A stretch of DNA of 64,000 nt. Origin: an uncultured Desulfovibrio sp. GTDB taxonomy: Bacteria > Desulfobacterota > Desulfovibrionia > Desulfovibrionales > Desulfovibrionaceae. Of this stretch, positions 16,676 to 25,819 are shown piece after piece. The DNA lies in contig CAJUMQ010000007.1 of the NCBI GenBank assembly GCA_910587035.1, forward strand, positions 1 through 64,000, written 5' to 3'. Position 1 is the stretch's first letter. Each line of letters opens with the position of its first letter. The notes beneath the pieces were generated by a model. The model had not been told where the DNA came from. It made no database searches and was given only the letters and a program-made list of their open reading frames with translations. Made by a program: the position numbers and the translations under genes.

Positions 16676-18316
16676 TTATTGTTCCGGATTTCCATGCACC
16701 ACCTGGCCGCCTGCGATGGTGGCCACTACTTCAATGTCGCGCACCTCCTCCACCGGCATTGCCAGAGGGTTGGCATTGAGAATGGCAAAATCCGCCATCT
16801 TGCCGACTTCTATGCTGCCGATGCGATCTTCCATATGCGCAAGCCAGGCCGCATCGCTGGTGACGGCCCGCAGACCCTCGGCCACAGATATGGTCTGGTC
16901 GGCGCCAAGAACGGCTCCGCTCCCGGTCCTGCGCGTGGCTGCCGACCATACGGAAAGCAGCGGATCAATGGGTGTGACAAAGGTGTCATTGTGCAGGCTG
17001 AAACGTATGCCCCTGTTCACGGCGCTGCGGAGCGGGTCGATACGCCTTGCCCTGTCTTCACCCAGGAAAATGTCCCTGTGCCTGTCTCCCCAAAAATATG
17101 TATGCACAACAAAAAAGGAGGCGCTGATGCCGTTGGCGGCCATGCGATCCAGCTGATCCTCCCTCACTGTCTGGCAATGAATCACAAAATGCCTGGCGTC
17201 CTCCCTGGGATGCTCCGCCTGGGCCCTGGCATAGGCATTTATGATCATTTGTATGGCATCATCGCCATTGCCATGGATGGCCAGCTGCCAACCCTTGCGG
17301 TGATACTCGCTGACAGTCCTGCTGAAATCGCCTTCCTGATGGATTGGGTAGCCGCGCCACAGGGAATCATAGGGCACTCCAGGCAGTATCTTGTGATAAG
17401 GATTGCTCAAATAGCCGGTGTAGCATTGCAGGCTGCCATCGGCCAGCATTTTGGCAGGCCCCAGGATCAGCATATCGTCAGCGGTGAGTGGCGTGCCGGA
17501 TTTGACCGCCGGAATGCAGTCAAAAGACATTCTGCCAATGCCCGGCAGCACCTGGACCCTAATTTTTAAATTCCCTGCTTCGTGGGTTGCAAACAGGGCA
17601 TCCCATATGGCCTGATCTGTAAAACCATCCTGGGCAGTCGTCACCCCCTTTGCGGCATACATGTCGCAGGCCGTGGTGATGGCTGCCTCCCAATCCTCCT
17701 TTGTGACAGGGGGAATGTGGGCGAAGAGAAGCTCCCTTGCCGGCGGCTCCTCCAGCACGCCATTGGGGTTGCCGGAAGCATCGCGCCTGATGATGCCTCC
17801 TGGCGGGTCAGCCATTTCCCGGGTGTAACCGGATGTTTTCAGGGCCAGGGAGTTGCATACGCTCAAATGTCCGGAAACATGCCTCAAGACCACATTGTGG
17901 TCCGGTGCCGCCTTATCCAGATCGGCGGCCGTGGGGTGCCTGCGCTCATCCAGGGCTGTGTCATCATAGCCATAACAGAGAATCCAGCCGCCTTTTGGAG
18001 TGCTGGCGGCCTTGCGGCGCAGCAGATCCCCGATTTCACTAAAATTTTTTACAGTGCCCACAGGCGGCGAGGCCAGATTGATCTGTGTGGCCTCCATCAG
18101 CCCGGCTGTGGTAAAGTGGCTGTGGCCATCTATAAAGCCTGGCAGCATGGTCTTGCCATTAAGATCGATTTTTTCCGCGTTCTGGTCCGACAGGGCTTCC
18201 GCGGCAGGGCCAACCGCCACAATTCGACCGTCCTTTTCAGCCACTGCGCTGGCCACGCTTGCTGCTGCATCCATGGTGAGAATGTGGCCATTATGATAAA
18301 TGCGAATCCGGGACAT
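16676..18316 (-). CDS. YtcJ-like amidohydrolase
   Basis: 546 residues; ATG 18316 is chosen because GGGAGGG lies 4-5 bases upstream. Amidohydrolase-superfamily features are the early beta-sandwich segment (IYHNGHILTMD, KTMLPGFIDGHSHF with the HxH metal ligands), AIHGNGDDAI (later His) and ISVAEGLRAVTSDAAW with a C-terminal GKMADFAILNANP. This is the YtcJ/AepA-like subgroup, metal-dependent hydrolases of amide or related bonds, mostly of unknown substrate. Its partnership with two carriers suggests uptake and hydrolysis of an N-acyl or formylated compound, which is inference. It is first in an operon under a sigma-54-type promoter. Confidence 0.85.
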   Translation of the reverse strand: MSRIRIYHNGHILTMDAAASVASAVAEKDGRIVAVGPAAEALSDQNAEKIDLNGKTMLPGFIDGHSHFTTAGLMEATQINLASPPVGTVKNFSEIGDLLRRKAASTPKGGWILCYGYDDTALDERRHPTAADLDKAAPDHNVVLRHVSGHLSVCNSLALKTSGYTREMADPPGGIIRRDASGNPNGVLEEPPARELLFAHIPPVTKEDWEAAITTACDMYAAKGVTTAQDGFTDQAIWDALFATHEAGNLKIRVQVLPGIGRMSFDCIPAVKSGTPLTADDMLILGPAKMLADGSLQCYTGYLSNPYHKILPGVPYDSLWRGYPIHQEGDFSRTVSEYHRKGWQLAIHGNGDDAIQMIINAYARAQAEHPREDARHFVIHCQTVREDQLDRMAANGISASFFVVHTYFWGDRHRDIFLGEDRARRIDPLRSAVNRGIRFSLHNDTFVTPIDPLLSVWSAATRRTGSGAVLGADQTISVAEGLRAVTSDAAWLAHMEDRIGSIEVGKMADFAILNANPLAMPVEEVRDIEVVATIAGGQVVHGNPEQ

Positions 18317-18371
18317 TTTCCCTCCCTTGGCATGGGTTTGGCGATATCTGTTATCTCGTGGAAAATATAAA

Positions 18372-18385
18372 GCAATAAACATGCC
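18372..18385 (-). promoter_or_regulatory. Sigma-54 (-24/-12) promoter of the amidohydrolase-gltS-MFS operon
   Basis: Read on the minus strand the sequence is GGGCATG-N4-TTGCT, with GG at 18385-18384 and GC at 18373-18372 separated by exactly ten bases. The -12 box TTGCT fits the consensus fully and the -24 box has two mismatches to TGGCACG. Transcription would begin near 18360, leaving a leader of about 45 bases before the ATG at 18316. A sigma-54 activator gene is divergent next door. Confidence 0.72.
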
Positions 18386-18503
18386 CGGAAGAGCGCAAAT
18401 GCCTGACTGAAGATGTTCAAAAAAACATACAATAAATATAACAAATTATGTGATGGAAATATTGATAGTCCTGCAGATGGAGCATAATGGGCAGCCTCTA
18501 TTG

Positions 18504-18554
18504 TCCGAAAACCGGATTTCGGCTCTTCCAAAAATCCAAAATCCGGATTATGGA
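18504..18554. promoter_or_regulatory. Tandem 20-bp dyads, probable activator binding sites
   Basis: Two copies of TCCRAAAWCCGGATTWYGG are seen at 18504-18523 and 18535-18554, 31 bases apart, about three helical turns. Each is a dyad (CCGAAA-N6-TTTCGG in the first, AATCCGGATT in the second). They lie about 120 bp upstream of the -24 box and 24 bases before the activator gene. This is the usual distance of enhancer sites and would also allow autoregulation. Confidence 0.68.
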
Positions 18555-18577
18555 CAAATACTGGAGAGGGAAATGTG

Positions 18578-21500
18578 ATGAATAATGACTGCAAAGGGCG
18601 CCAGCTGCAGTTCCTCTGGCTGCTGGCAAATCTCAATGAAGGCAACAGGCTGGAAACCGCCACAGCCATGCTCGGTATTGAGCCTGGGGAGACAAAAGCC
18701 ATTGTGGATAGCCTGTCGGAATCCGGCCTGATTCACTTGGCAGGTGGCGATTGCGTGGCCAGCGCAAGCGGTCGCGCCATGCTCCACTCCATTGCTGGAC
18801 CACGGGAAAAAGGCAATGAAACTGCCGCCCTCATGGGCGCCTTTGAAAATGGCGACATGCCCCTGGCCTGTGAACACTGCCTTAAACTGCTATATGAAAG
18901 CCATGGCCATGCCAGAGGTGTCGCTGCCGCCGGCTGGCTTGATCTGCTGCTCTCCAGCATCATGGCGTGGCCCACAGGCCTGGTGGACGAAACCCATAAT
19001 CTGGCCAGGTTCGTGATGGATGCCACTGGCGCGGCCATCTATTATTTGCGCTGCACAGAGCGGGTCAACATCGCCCTGGCCAGGGTCTCTTCCATGGCGC
19101 GCCTGGCTGGCAACAGCCACCTGCTCTGCCAGTTGACATTCGGCCGAGGTGCGGTGGCCTTTTTCATGCATTCGGCAAATCTTGGCGAAGCCCACACCAT
19201 TTGCAGCGAGGCGCAGGCTCTTCTCAATCGTCTGGATGATGCCGAATTGCATGCTCTCTGCCGCCCGTTCATACTGCTCAGACATTTTCTGGCAGGCGAA
19301 TACCAGCAGGTGATGGAGGTGTTTGAGGCAATCCGCCGCAGCGGGGCGCGCAAAACCCCGTGGCCCCTTCTGGATGCCCAGACAATAATTCTGGCATCTT
19401 CGGCTGCAGCCTACAGCGGCAATTTTGCGGATGCCGCCGCCATGCTCAATTCTGCGGCGGATACCGCCGAAATAGAACAGGCCGGCGCCGATGCCCTACT
19501 GTACAGGCAGCATCTTGGCATCCTCCAGGCCTATATGTGCAAACATGGCGCGGCCATGAAAACTCTGCAAAAGGTTCTGGCTGCTCCCCTGATCCAGGGG
19601 TTGCCAAAAGTGCTGTTCAGGGCCTGGATGGGGGTGGCCTTTTGTCATGCCAGGGCCGGCAGAATTAAAAAGTCACATTCCCTGCTTGCCCAGACATTCG
19701 CCAGCTCCCGTCATGACCTCGGTGAGAGGCTGACCTGGAATTATCCCTGGCTGCTGGAGCTGGCAGTGCTGTATGAAGGCGCCGGGCTGCCAGCGCTGCC
19801 GGAGCTGGATTTTCAAAAACATCTCAATTTGCTGATGCGCAGCAAAAATCCTTTTGCGCATGGCTGCGCCCTGCGTTTTCTGGCTGAGAGGCAGTTGCAG
19901 ATGGGCCGCAGTCATAAGGCCATCCTCAAGCTGGCGCAAAAGGCTGTTGTGCGTCTCAATGAGGCAGGAGCCATTCTGGATGAGGGACTGGCCTGGCGTT
20001 TTAAAAGCATGATTCTCGAGAGGTGCGCAGATTACACCGCAGCAGAGCATGCGGCCATGCAGGCCAGGGTAAAACTGGGCTTTCTGGGCTTGAGCAGACT
20101 TGTAAATGCTGCCGGCAGTCTTGGTGATGAAAGTTCACATGGCGGCGGCAATGAAAACGATGCCTGTCTTTTCAGACGCATTTGCGCGGAGCTGGGCTCC
20201 TTTGAAGACTGGGAAAGTCTCGAGGAATACTGCAATGGCGCCGCAGCTATCCTGCGCAAGCATTTTCGCGCAGGCCGGGTCATCATTTTCAGGCAGACCG
20301 GAGGGCAGCCGGCAAGCCTGGGCCTATGCAACATCACCCGCCTCGAGCTGGAGCATCGCAACTTTGCGGGCATGCTGGCGCTTGTGGCTGCGCATATTAA
20401 AAAGAAAAGCGCAGCCATCAGGCTATATGCCAACTCTGTAATTGTGCTGGTGCCCTTTGCCCTGTCCACCACGGATCTCTGGCTGATTTACCTTGAAGGG
20501 GGAGCCGATTGCGCCCACGTGTACCATGAGGATGGTCTTGCCAGTCTTGCTGTGTTTTGCGCGGCGCAACTGCGCCTGGCCGCCCGTGTGGAAAAGGCAG
20601 GTCGCCGCCATGAATTGCCTCCATCCACGCCTGCGCCGGACAATCTGATCCGGGGCCGAAGTCGGGCCTTCTCCCTTTGCCTGAAAAGGGCCGAGCTAGT
20701 GGCTGGCACGGAGGCCGCAGTTCTCCTGCTTGGCGAGACTGGCGTGGGCAAGGAGGTGCTGGCCAGATATATCCATGAACAAAGTGGCAGAAGCGGGCCG
20801 CTTGTCTGCGTTCACCCGGCCGCCATGACTGAAAGCCTCTTTGAAAACGAATTTTTTGGCCACGAAAAGGGCGCTTTCACGGGGGCAAGCGGCAGAAAAG
20901 TCGGTTTTTGCGAGCTGGCCCACAATGGCACCCTTTTTATTGACGAGGCCGGGGAGATTCCCCTGGCCATGCAGGGCAAGCTTCTGCGTGTGCTGCAGGA
21001 GCGCAGGTTCACGAGAGTAGGGGGCACAAGGGAGATAAATTCGTCCTTTCGCCTGCTTGCGGCCACCAACCGGAAGCTGGAGGAGGCTGTGCGCGCTGGT
21101 TTGTTCAGGGAGGATTTGTACTACCGCATTGCGGTTTTTCCCATCCATATCCCCCCCTTGCGCGAAAGGCTGGAGGACATCGAAACATTATACCTGGCCT
21201 ATGCCGCGCATTTTGCCAGCCGCTATGACAAAAAAATGCCCAGCCTGGATACAGCAGCCCTTGAACGCCTGAAAAGCCATCCATGGCCAGGCAATATCAG
21301 AGAATTAAAAAACGCGGTGGAACGGGCGGTGATACTTTCAACCGATATCGACAAATCCATAGCCGCCGGAGTGCCAGACCAGCACAAGACAAAGGCGCCG
21401 GATATCGATCCACTGGGCATGTTTGCCGACATGCCTGATATGGCCAGCCTTGAGCGGCGTTATCTGGCATATGTAATGGAAAAGACTGCAGGCAGGATTG

Positions 21501-21643
21501 ACGGGCCCAGGGGAGCCGCCGCCCTGCTTGGCATGAGCAGATCAACCCTTTACGCAAGGCTTAAGGAGTGGGGCATTCCCACAGCAGGCAGAAAAAGCGG
21601 GCGCAATACCACCGCGCTGAGCGACTCATCGAGCTTTGGATGA
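18578..21643 (+). CDS. Sigma-54-dependent activator with long TPR-like N-terminal sensor
   Basis: 1021 residues from ATG 18578 (GGAGAGGG 7 bases upstream; a GTG at 18575 is possible). Residues ~5-75 look like a winged-helix-like segment, ~80-520 are alpha-helical TPR-like repeats, and ~530-690 may be a degenerate GAF region. The AAA+ domain follows, with Walker A GETGVGKE (~718-725), the sigma-54 contact loop GAFTGA (~764-769), Walker B TLFIDEAGEI and an arginine-finger FREDLYYRI segment. A Fis-type HTH (GAAALLGMSRSTLYARL) ends it near residue 1000. No receiver domain is present, so a ligand or protein is the likely signal. It is divergent from the amidohydrolase operon, its probable target. 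Confidence 0.88.
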   Translation: MNNDCKGRQLQFLWLLANLNEGNRLETATAMLGIEPGETKAIVDSLSESGLIHLAGGDCVASASGRAMLHSIAGPREKGNETAALMGAFENGDMPLACEHCLKLLYESHGHARGVAAAGWLDLLLSSIMAWPTGLVDETHNLARFVMDATGAAIYYLRCTERVNIALARVSSMARLAGNSHLLCQLTFGRGAVAFFMHSANLGEAHTICSEAQALLNRLDDAELHALCRPFILLRHFLAGEYQQVMEVFEAIRRSGARKTPWPLLDAQTIILASSAAAYSGNFADAAAMLNSAADTAEIEQAGADALLYRQHLGILQAYMCKHGAAMKTLQKVLAAPLIQGLPKVLFRAWMGVAFCHARAGRIKKSHSLLAQTFASSRHDLGERLTWNYPWLLELAVLYEGAGLPALPELDFQKHLNLLMRSKNPFAHGCALRFLAERQLQMGRSHKAILKLAQKAVVRLNEAGAILDEGLAWRFKSMILERCADYTAAEHAAMQARVKLGFLGLSRLVNAAGSLGDESSHGGGNENDACLFRRICAELGSFEDWESLEEYCNGAAAILRKHFRAGRVIIFRQTGGQPASLGLCNITRLELEHRNFAGMLALVAAHIKKKSAAIRLYANSVIVLVPFALSTTDLWLIYLEGGADCAHVYHEDGLASLAVFCAAQLRLAARVEKAGRRHELPPSTPAPDNLIRGRSRAFSLCLKRAELVAGTEAAVLLLGETGVGKEVLARYIHEQSGRSGPLVCVHPAAMTESLFENEFFGHEKGAFTGASGRKVGFCELAHNGTLFIDEAGEIPLAMQGKLLRVLQERRFTRVGGTREINSSFRLLAATNRKLEEAVRAGLFREDLYYRIAVFPIHIPPLRERLEDIETLYLAYAAHFASRYDKKMPSLDTAALERLKSHPWPGNIRELKNAVERAVILSTDIDKSIAAGVPDQHKTKAPDIDPLGMFADMPDMASLERRYLAYVMEKTAGRIDGPRGAAALLGMSRSTLYARLKEWGIPTAGRKSGRNTTALSDSSSFG

Positions 21644-21727
21644 GGAATCTTTGCACCCGGCGTGCATTTTATCCTTGCTTTTAGGGCTGGATGCATTATT
21701 TTATGAATTCTATTCAAGGAGGATCCC

Positions 21728-21979
21728 ATGTGTCTTGCGATTCCAGCTAGAATTGTTGAAATATTGCCCGCCGATATGGCAAAGGTGCGCATAGGCGAAA
21801 GCTCCACCTATATCACAGCCTCCACAATGCTTTTGCCAGAACCGGCCAAGGCTGGAGACTATGTCATTGTGCACGCCGGTTTTTGTCTGCATACACTTAC
21901 GGATGCAGAGGCCGAGGACAGTCTGGCCGCCCTGCGGGAGATTGCCGAGGCGGCCTGTGGCATGCCAGCCAATTTTTGA
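21728..21979 (+). CDS. hypC: HypC/HupF hydrogenase maturation chaperone
   Basis: 83 residues starting MCLAIPARIVEI, the HypC signature in which Cys2, exposed after Met removal, binds the Fe(CN)2CO unit. The remainder (GDYVIVHAGFCLHTL, then AEDSLAALREI) fits the family along its length. It partners HypD and the large subunit of NiFe hydrogenase. AAGGAGG lies 7 bases before the ATG. No other hyp gene is in the window, so it stands apart from its pathway. It lies 84 bases after the activator and is convergent with a glycosyltransferase gene. Confidence 0.93.
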   Translation: MCLAIPARIVEILPADMAKVRIGESSTYITASTMLLPEPAKAGDYVIVHAGFCLHTLTDAEAEDSLAALREIAEAACGMPANF

Positions 21980-22003
21980 CGCCATACAGGACAATCTTAT
22001 GTT

Positions 22004-22978
22004 TCAGGCCTGCCGCCGCACACCCCTCGGCAGGGCAAAATACAGCCTGGCAAGAAGATTGAAGAATGCCCCAGGCAAAAAACTCGCACCCCAAAAAAGC
22101 CTGTTTTTGGTCGATTTTGCCAGGTATGGCTTTATAATCTCCCTGGCATGACCGCCATCGCCCTGCTGCCAGCAGGCCACGGCCTCCTGAAAGGCCGCTC
22201 TTTGCTCCAGCATCTCCGCCAGCTCTGGCTTTTGACTGTATAGATCCGGGTAAAGTTTTTTATGCTTGGCCAGGATCAGGCGCGTTTCTGCCGCAAACTG
22301 GCCAAATTTGCGAAAAGTCGTATTGGCGCCATGCACCCGCCACACGGTCAGCGGCTCATCTATGAAATCCAGATCCCAGTCATGGGCTATGCGGTAAAAC
22401 ACATCGGCCTCTTCGCAGACATTGAGGGATTCATCAAACCAGTGTTCCGGGCATTTTCCTTTCAGATCCGCCAGTTCATCAAGCGCGGTCCTGCGGATCA
22501 TCGCTGAGGACATGGAGATCCATTGCCTTGCCAGCAGCGAGGCATAGACCTGCCCTCTCTCCGGTCTGGATTGGGAAAACAGCCTGTAAAGAGTTCGCCT
22601 GCCATTGAAGATCTCGGTGTCTGTGCAAACCAGGCCAACACGCGCGGATGCCATGAATGCGTCAACCTGTTTTTGCAGCTTTGTGGGGCGCCAGAGATCA
22701 TCGCAATCCAGAAAGGCTATGAATTTCCCCCTGGCCTGGGCTATGGCCAGATTTCTGGCCGTGCCGAGCGGGGTTGTCTGTTCGGCAAGAAAATATCTGA
22801 GTTTGGGGCCAAAACCCCTGGCAATTGCCGCGCTCTGGTCTGTGGAGCCATTATCCCAGAATATTATTTCATAATCATCAAATGTCTGGGCATGGACGCT
22901 GGCCAGGGCTTCCGGCAGGTGCGCGGCGCTGTTCAGGCAATTCATGATTATGGAAACCAGGCAATGGTCGGCTTTCAT
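22004..22978 (-). CDS. Family 2 glycosyltransferase
   Basis: 324 residues from ATG 22978, which overlaps the gtrA stop (ATGA), so translation is probably coupled. The GT-A fold appears as VSIIMNCLNSAAHLPEAL, FWDNGSTDQSAA and the metal-binding FLDCDDLW (DxD), followed by a W-rich acceptor region (LTVWRVHG). The C-terminus has one hydrophobic stretch. It is the last gene of the aminotransferase-GtrB-GtrA-GT2 operon and would add a sugar to a lipid carrier or glycan; donor and acceptor are unknown. Confidence 0.82.
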   Translation of the reverse strand: MKADHCLVSIIMNCLNSAAHLPEALASVHAQTFDDYEIIFWDNGSTDQSAAIARGFGPKLRYFLAEQTTPLGTARNLAIAQARGKFIAFLDCDDLWRPTKLQKQVDAFMASARVGLVCTDTEIFNGRRTLYRLFSQSRPERGQVYASLLARQWISMSSAMIRRTALDELADLKGKCPEHWFDESLNVCEEADVFYRIAHDWDLDFIDEPLTVWRVHGANTTFRKFGQFAAETRLILAKHKKLYPDLYSQKPELAEMLEQRAAFQEAVACWQQGDGGHAREIIKPYLAKSTKNRLFWGASFLPGAFFNLLARLYFALPRGVRRQA

Positions 22979-23463
22979 TTTTTCGTTTCCACTCCGGCTT
23001 TTTCCGGGCGGAACACCCAGATTTTGCAAATGAGGTATACAGCCACAGGCACTGTGGCGGCCGCAATGAACATGTCAATGGCATATGGCAGCCCAAGGCG
23101 GACAAGGCCTTCAACTATCAGGGAGTTGAGGCCAAGCCCAAAAAGCTGGGTGGCAGCGAATCGGGGCAGCATGCGCGCATGGCTGCCACTGGCCTGGAAG
23201 GTCCATTTGCTCTGGCCAATGTACGATATGGCAAAGCTGAGCACATAGGCCAGGGTGTTGCCCACAAGCACGGGCAAATCCATGATGTAGACAAAGAAAA
23301 GGCCAAGCAGAAAGTAGACGAGAGTTGCGGCAACCCCCACCAGGCCAAAACGCATCCAGCGCTGGCCAAATATGTATCTTGTGAAACCTGCCGGATCGCG
23401 CCATGCCATTTGCAGCAGACGCCAGGCCTGGGCGCGGAGTAGGGCACAATTTAATGCTGGCAT
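22975..23463 (-). CDS. GtrA-family membrane protein
   Basis: 162 residues with four hydrophobic helices. RFGLVGVAATLVYFLLG begins the first, followed by GNTLAYVLSFAISY, QSKWTF, then FVAT-like FAATQLFGLGLNS, the order typical of GtrA flippases (DPMS-associated family). GtrA proteins are thought to flip undecaprenyl-phosphate-linked sugar made by GtrB. The start codon is two bases after the gtrB-like stop. No clear Shine-Dalgarno is seen, so coupling is likely. Confidence 0.8.
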   Translation of the reverse strand: MPALNCALLRAQAWRLLQMAWRDPAGFTRYIFGQRWMRFGLVGVAATLVYFLLGLFFVYIMDLPVLVGNTLAYVLSFAISYIGQSKWTFQASGSHARMLPRFAATQLFGLGLNSLIVEGLVRLGLPYAIDMFIAAATVPVAVYLICKIWVFRPEKAGVETKK

Positions 23464-23465
23464 GG

Positions 23466-24428
23466 CTATTCGAGGATTTTTTCGACAATGTATCGGGGCC
23501 TATGTCGCACTTCCGAAAAGATTTTTGCCAGATATTCGCCGATCACAGCCAGACAGAACAGTTGAACCGAACCAATGAACAGGGTTGTGATGATCTGTGA
23601 TGTCCAGCCCAGGATAACTTCGCCAGAGGCATATTTAAAGACTGTGACAATCAGCACCAGAAGCGCCACCAGCATGCATACAAAGCTCATCAGGCCGGCA
23701 ATGCGCAGGGGCGCCGCGCTGCAGGAGGTGATGCCCTCCCAGGCAAAGGCGATCATTTTTTTGAGGGGATATTTGCTCTCCCCGGCAGAGCGCGGTTTTC
23801 TGGAATAATAGACCTTTGCGGTTTGAAAGCCGAGAACCGGAAAGAGACCGCGTAAAAAAAGGTTGTGCTCCTCAAAGCCTTTTAACGCCTCGAGCACGGG
23901 TTTTGCCACAAGCCGATAATCGGCGTGATCCGGAATTACGGCAAGATTCAGCTTGCGCATGAGCGCGTAAAAGCATTTGGCAGTGTTGCGCTTGAATGGT
24001 GTGTCGGACGCGCGGCTGTCACGCACGCCATAAACTATGTCGCAGCCTTCCTGATAGCGGGCGAGCATCTCGGGGATGACCCCTATGTCATCCTGCAGAT
24101 CGGCATCGAGACTGATTATGCAGTCCGCGCCCCAGGCCCTTGCCTGCTCCATTCCGGCCCATACGGCATTCTGATGGCCGGCATTGCCTGCAAATTTGAC
24201 GGCCCGGCAATATTTGTCCGTCTCATGTCTTCGGGCGAGGATTTGCCAGGTATCGTCACGGCTGCCATCATCCACATAGCAGGCACAGCTCTCCGCCCGC
24301 GCCAGGCCTTCACTCTTAAGTCTGTCAAGCATGGCGGCAATGGTGTCCAGGGTAGAGGGAAGGACTTCACTTTCATTGTAGCAGGGCACCACCAGGATCA
24401 AAAAGGGGGCTTCGCGCAGGGTTTGCAT
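23466..24428 (-). CDS. GtrB/ArnC-like polyprenyl-phosphate glycosyltransferase
   Basis: 320 residues; the ATG at 24428 follows the aminotransferase stop directly. An N-terminal GT2 domain (LILVVPCYNESEVLP, YVDDGSRDDTW, ISLDADLQDD, GVRDSRASDTPFKR) is followed by two C-terminal membrane helices (PLRIAGLMSFVCMLVALLVL; SVQLFCLAVIGEYL), the layout of GtrB, DPM and ArnC enzymes. These attach a sugar from a nucleotide donor to undecaprenyl phosphate. With the PLP aminotransferase just upstream, the sugar may be an amino sugar, by analogy with ArnB-ArnC; that is inference. Confidence 0.85.
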   Translation of the reverse strand: MQTLREAPFLILVVPCYNESEVLPSTLDTIAAMLDRLKSEGLARAESCACYVDDGSRDDTWQILARRHETDKYCRAVKFAGNAGHQNAVWAGMEQARAWGADCIISLDADLQDDIGVIPEMLARYQEGCDIVYGVRDSRASDTPFKRNTAKCFYALMRKLNLAVIPDHADYRLVAKPVLEALKGFEEHNLFLRGLFPVLGFQTAKVYYSRKPRSAGESKYPLKKMIAFAWEGITSCSAAPLRIAGLMSFVCMLVALLVLIVTVFKYASGEVILGWTSQIITTLFIGSVQLFCLAVIGEYLAKIFSEVRHRPRYIVEKILE

Positions 24429-24429
24429 A

Positions 24430-25578
24430 TCAACTATCCATTGCTTTTTGGAGCTGGCCGCAGACGAGGCCCACATCATTAGCCGAGAGGCCTGGATGGA
24501 GCGGCAGCGTCACGAGTTCGTCATAAAGTTTTTCCGCATGGGGCAGAGATGGCGCGCCACTGGCAAACAGGGTCAGCAAATGGTTGGGTTTATAGTGCAT
24601 TCCAGTTGGTATGCCGCCCGCATCCAGTCTGGTCACAATTTCATCCCTTCTGGCTGCGGGCACGCGCACAGGCATGATGTGGGGCACTATGAAATCCGCC
24701 GGATCGGTCTCCAGCATCCTCACAGCGGGCATTTGCTCGAGATGGCGCCTGTATTGCTCATAGAGAGCGCGCCTTGCAGGTATAAACTCGCCTTCCAGAC
24801 GACCCAGCTGCACCCGGCCAATGGCCGCCATTATATTGCTTAAGTGAAAACGGAAGCCCTGCAGAGTTACATCCGGATCCCAGGAACGGGCGCCGGAAAA
24901 GCGCTTGGCGGTATCGCCACGCACCCCAAGCAGCCTGCTGTCCGCAGCAATGGCTGCGCTGGCCTCGTCAAAGGCCACCAGGCAGCCACCTTCGCCACAG
25001 GTGATATTTTTTATGCCATCAAAACTGAAGCACACAAGGTCGCCGAATGATCCGATCTTGTGGCCATGATGGCGGCAGCCGAAGGCATGGGCCGCATCAT
25101 CAATCACACGCAGGCCATGGCTTTTGGCAAAATCATAGACCCGGTCTATTTTCCAGGGATTGCTGGCATAATCCACATGCATTACGGCAATGGTTTTGTC
25201 TGTGAGTCTTCTGGCGGCATCCTCAAGATCCAGGGTCCCCGTGTTTTCCAGAACATCGCAGGGCACAGGCACGCAACCCATGGCGCTGACAGCCTGAAAA
25301 GAGGCCACAAATGTAAGGGATGGCACTAGAATCTCCGGGAGATCCGAAGCCTTTTTCCCGGCTGCGACCATTGCGGCCTGCACGGCAAGCTGCAGCGCAG
25401 CCGTGCCGGAGTTGACGCTAACCACCTGCCATGTCTCCACTCCCAGATACATGGCCAGATCGGCCTCGAACTCCCTTGTGGTGGCGCCCATGCCAAGATA
25501 GCCGTCCTCGCATATCACCTTGCTTACGGCCTCGGCCTCCGCATTGCCAACTATGGATTTGGAGAGGCGCATCTTCAT
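24430..25578 (-). CDS. DegT/DnrJ/EryC1/StrS sugar aminotransferase
   Basis: 382 residues. ATG 25578 is chosen because AGGAGG lies 4 bases upstream; the frame runs on to 25737. It has SVNSGTAALQLAV, VDYASNPWKID, VIDDAAHAFG (PLP Asp) and FSFDGIKNITCGEGG, where the lysine forms the Schiff base. Unlike ColD at the left end it is therefore a true aminotransferase, using glutamate or glutamine on a keto-sugar nucleotide. It heads an operon with GtrB, GtrA and GT2 genes. The exact sugar is unknown. Confidence 0.85.
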   Translation of the reverse strand: MKMRLSKSIVGNAEAEAVSKVICEDGYLGMGATTREFEADLAMYLGVETWQVVSVNSGTAALQLAVQAAMVAAGKKASDLPEILVPSLTFVASFQAVSAMGCVPVPCDVLENTGTLDLEDAARRLTDKTIAVMHVDYASNPWKIDRVYDFAKSHGLRVIDDAAHAFGCRHHGHKIGSFGDLVCFSFDGIKNITCGEGGCLVAFDEASAAIAADSRLLGVRGDTAKRFSGARSWDPDVTLQGFRFHLSNIMAAIGRVQLGRLEGEFIPARRALYEQYRRHLEQMPAVRMLETDPADFIVPHIMPVRVPAARRDEIVTRLDAGGIPTGMHYKPNHLLTLFASGAPSLPHAEKLYDELVTLPLHPGLSANDVGLVCGQLQKAMDS

Positions 25579-25712
25579 AATTCCTCCTGCCGGAACGTAT
25601 ATCAGGGACCAATTGCCGGGACCGATGATGGGCTGCGGCTTTTTTGGGGTAAACCGTTTTGCGGATTTTGGCAATAATATCCCCCGGAGACATTTTAAAC
25701 GTAATTTCACAA

Positions 25713-25742
25713 TTGACAATAACCAGTTTACGCACATAACAT
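25713..25742 (+). promoter_or_regulatory. Probable sigma-70 promoter of the lipoprotein-SrfA-like operon
   Basis: A perfect -35 box TTGACA (25713-25718) is followed after 18 bases by TAACAT (25737-25742), four of six matches to TATAAT. It lies about 80 bases before the lipoprotein start, in the spacer divergent from the aminotransferase operon. Confidence 0.5.
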
Positions 25743-25819
25743 CGAAGCTAAAGCCGCAGGCTCTTTTTTATTTATGATGCAATGCGATGCCGGCGGATTA
25801 AAATAATCACGGAATGATC

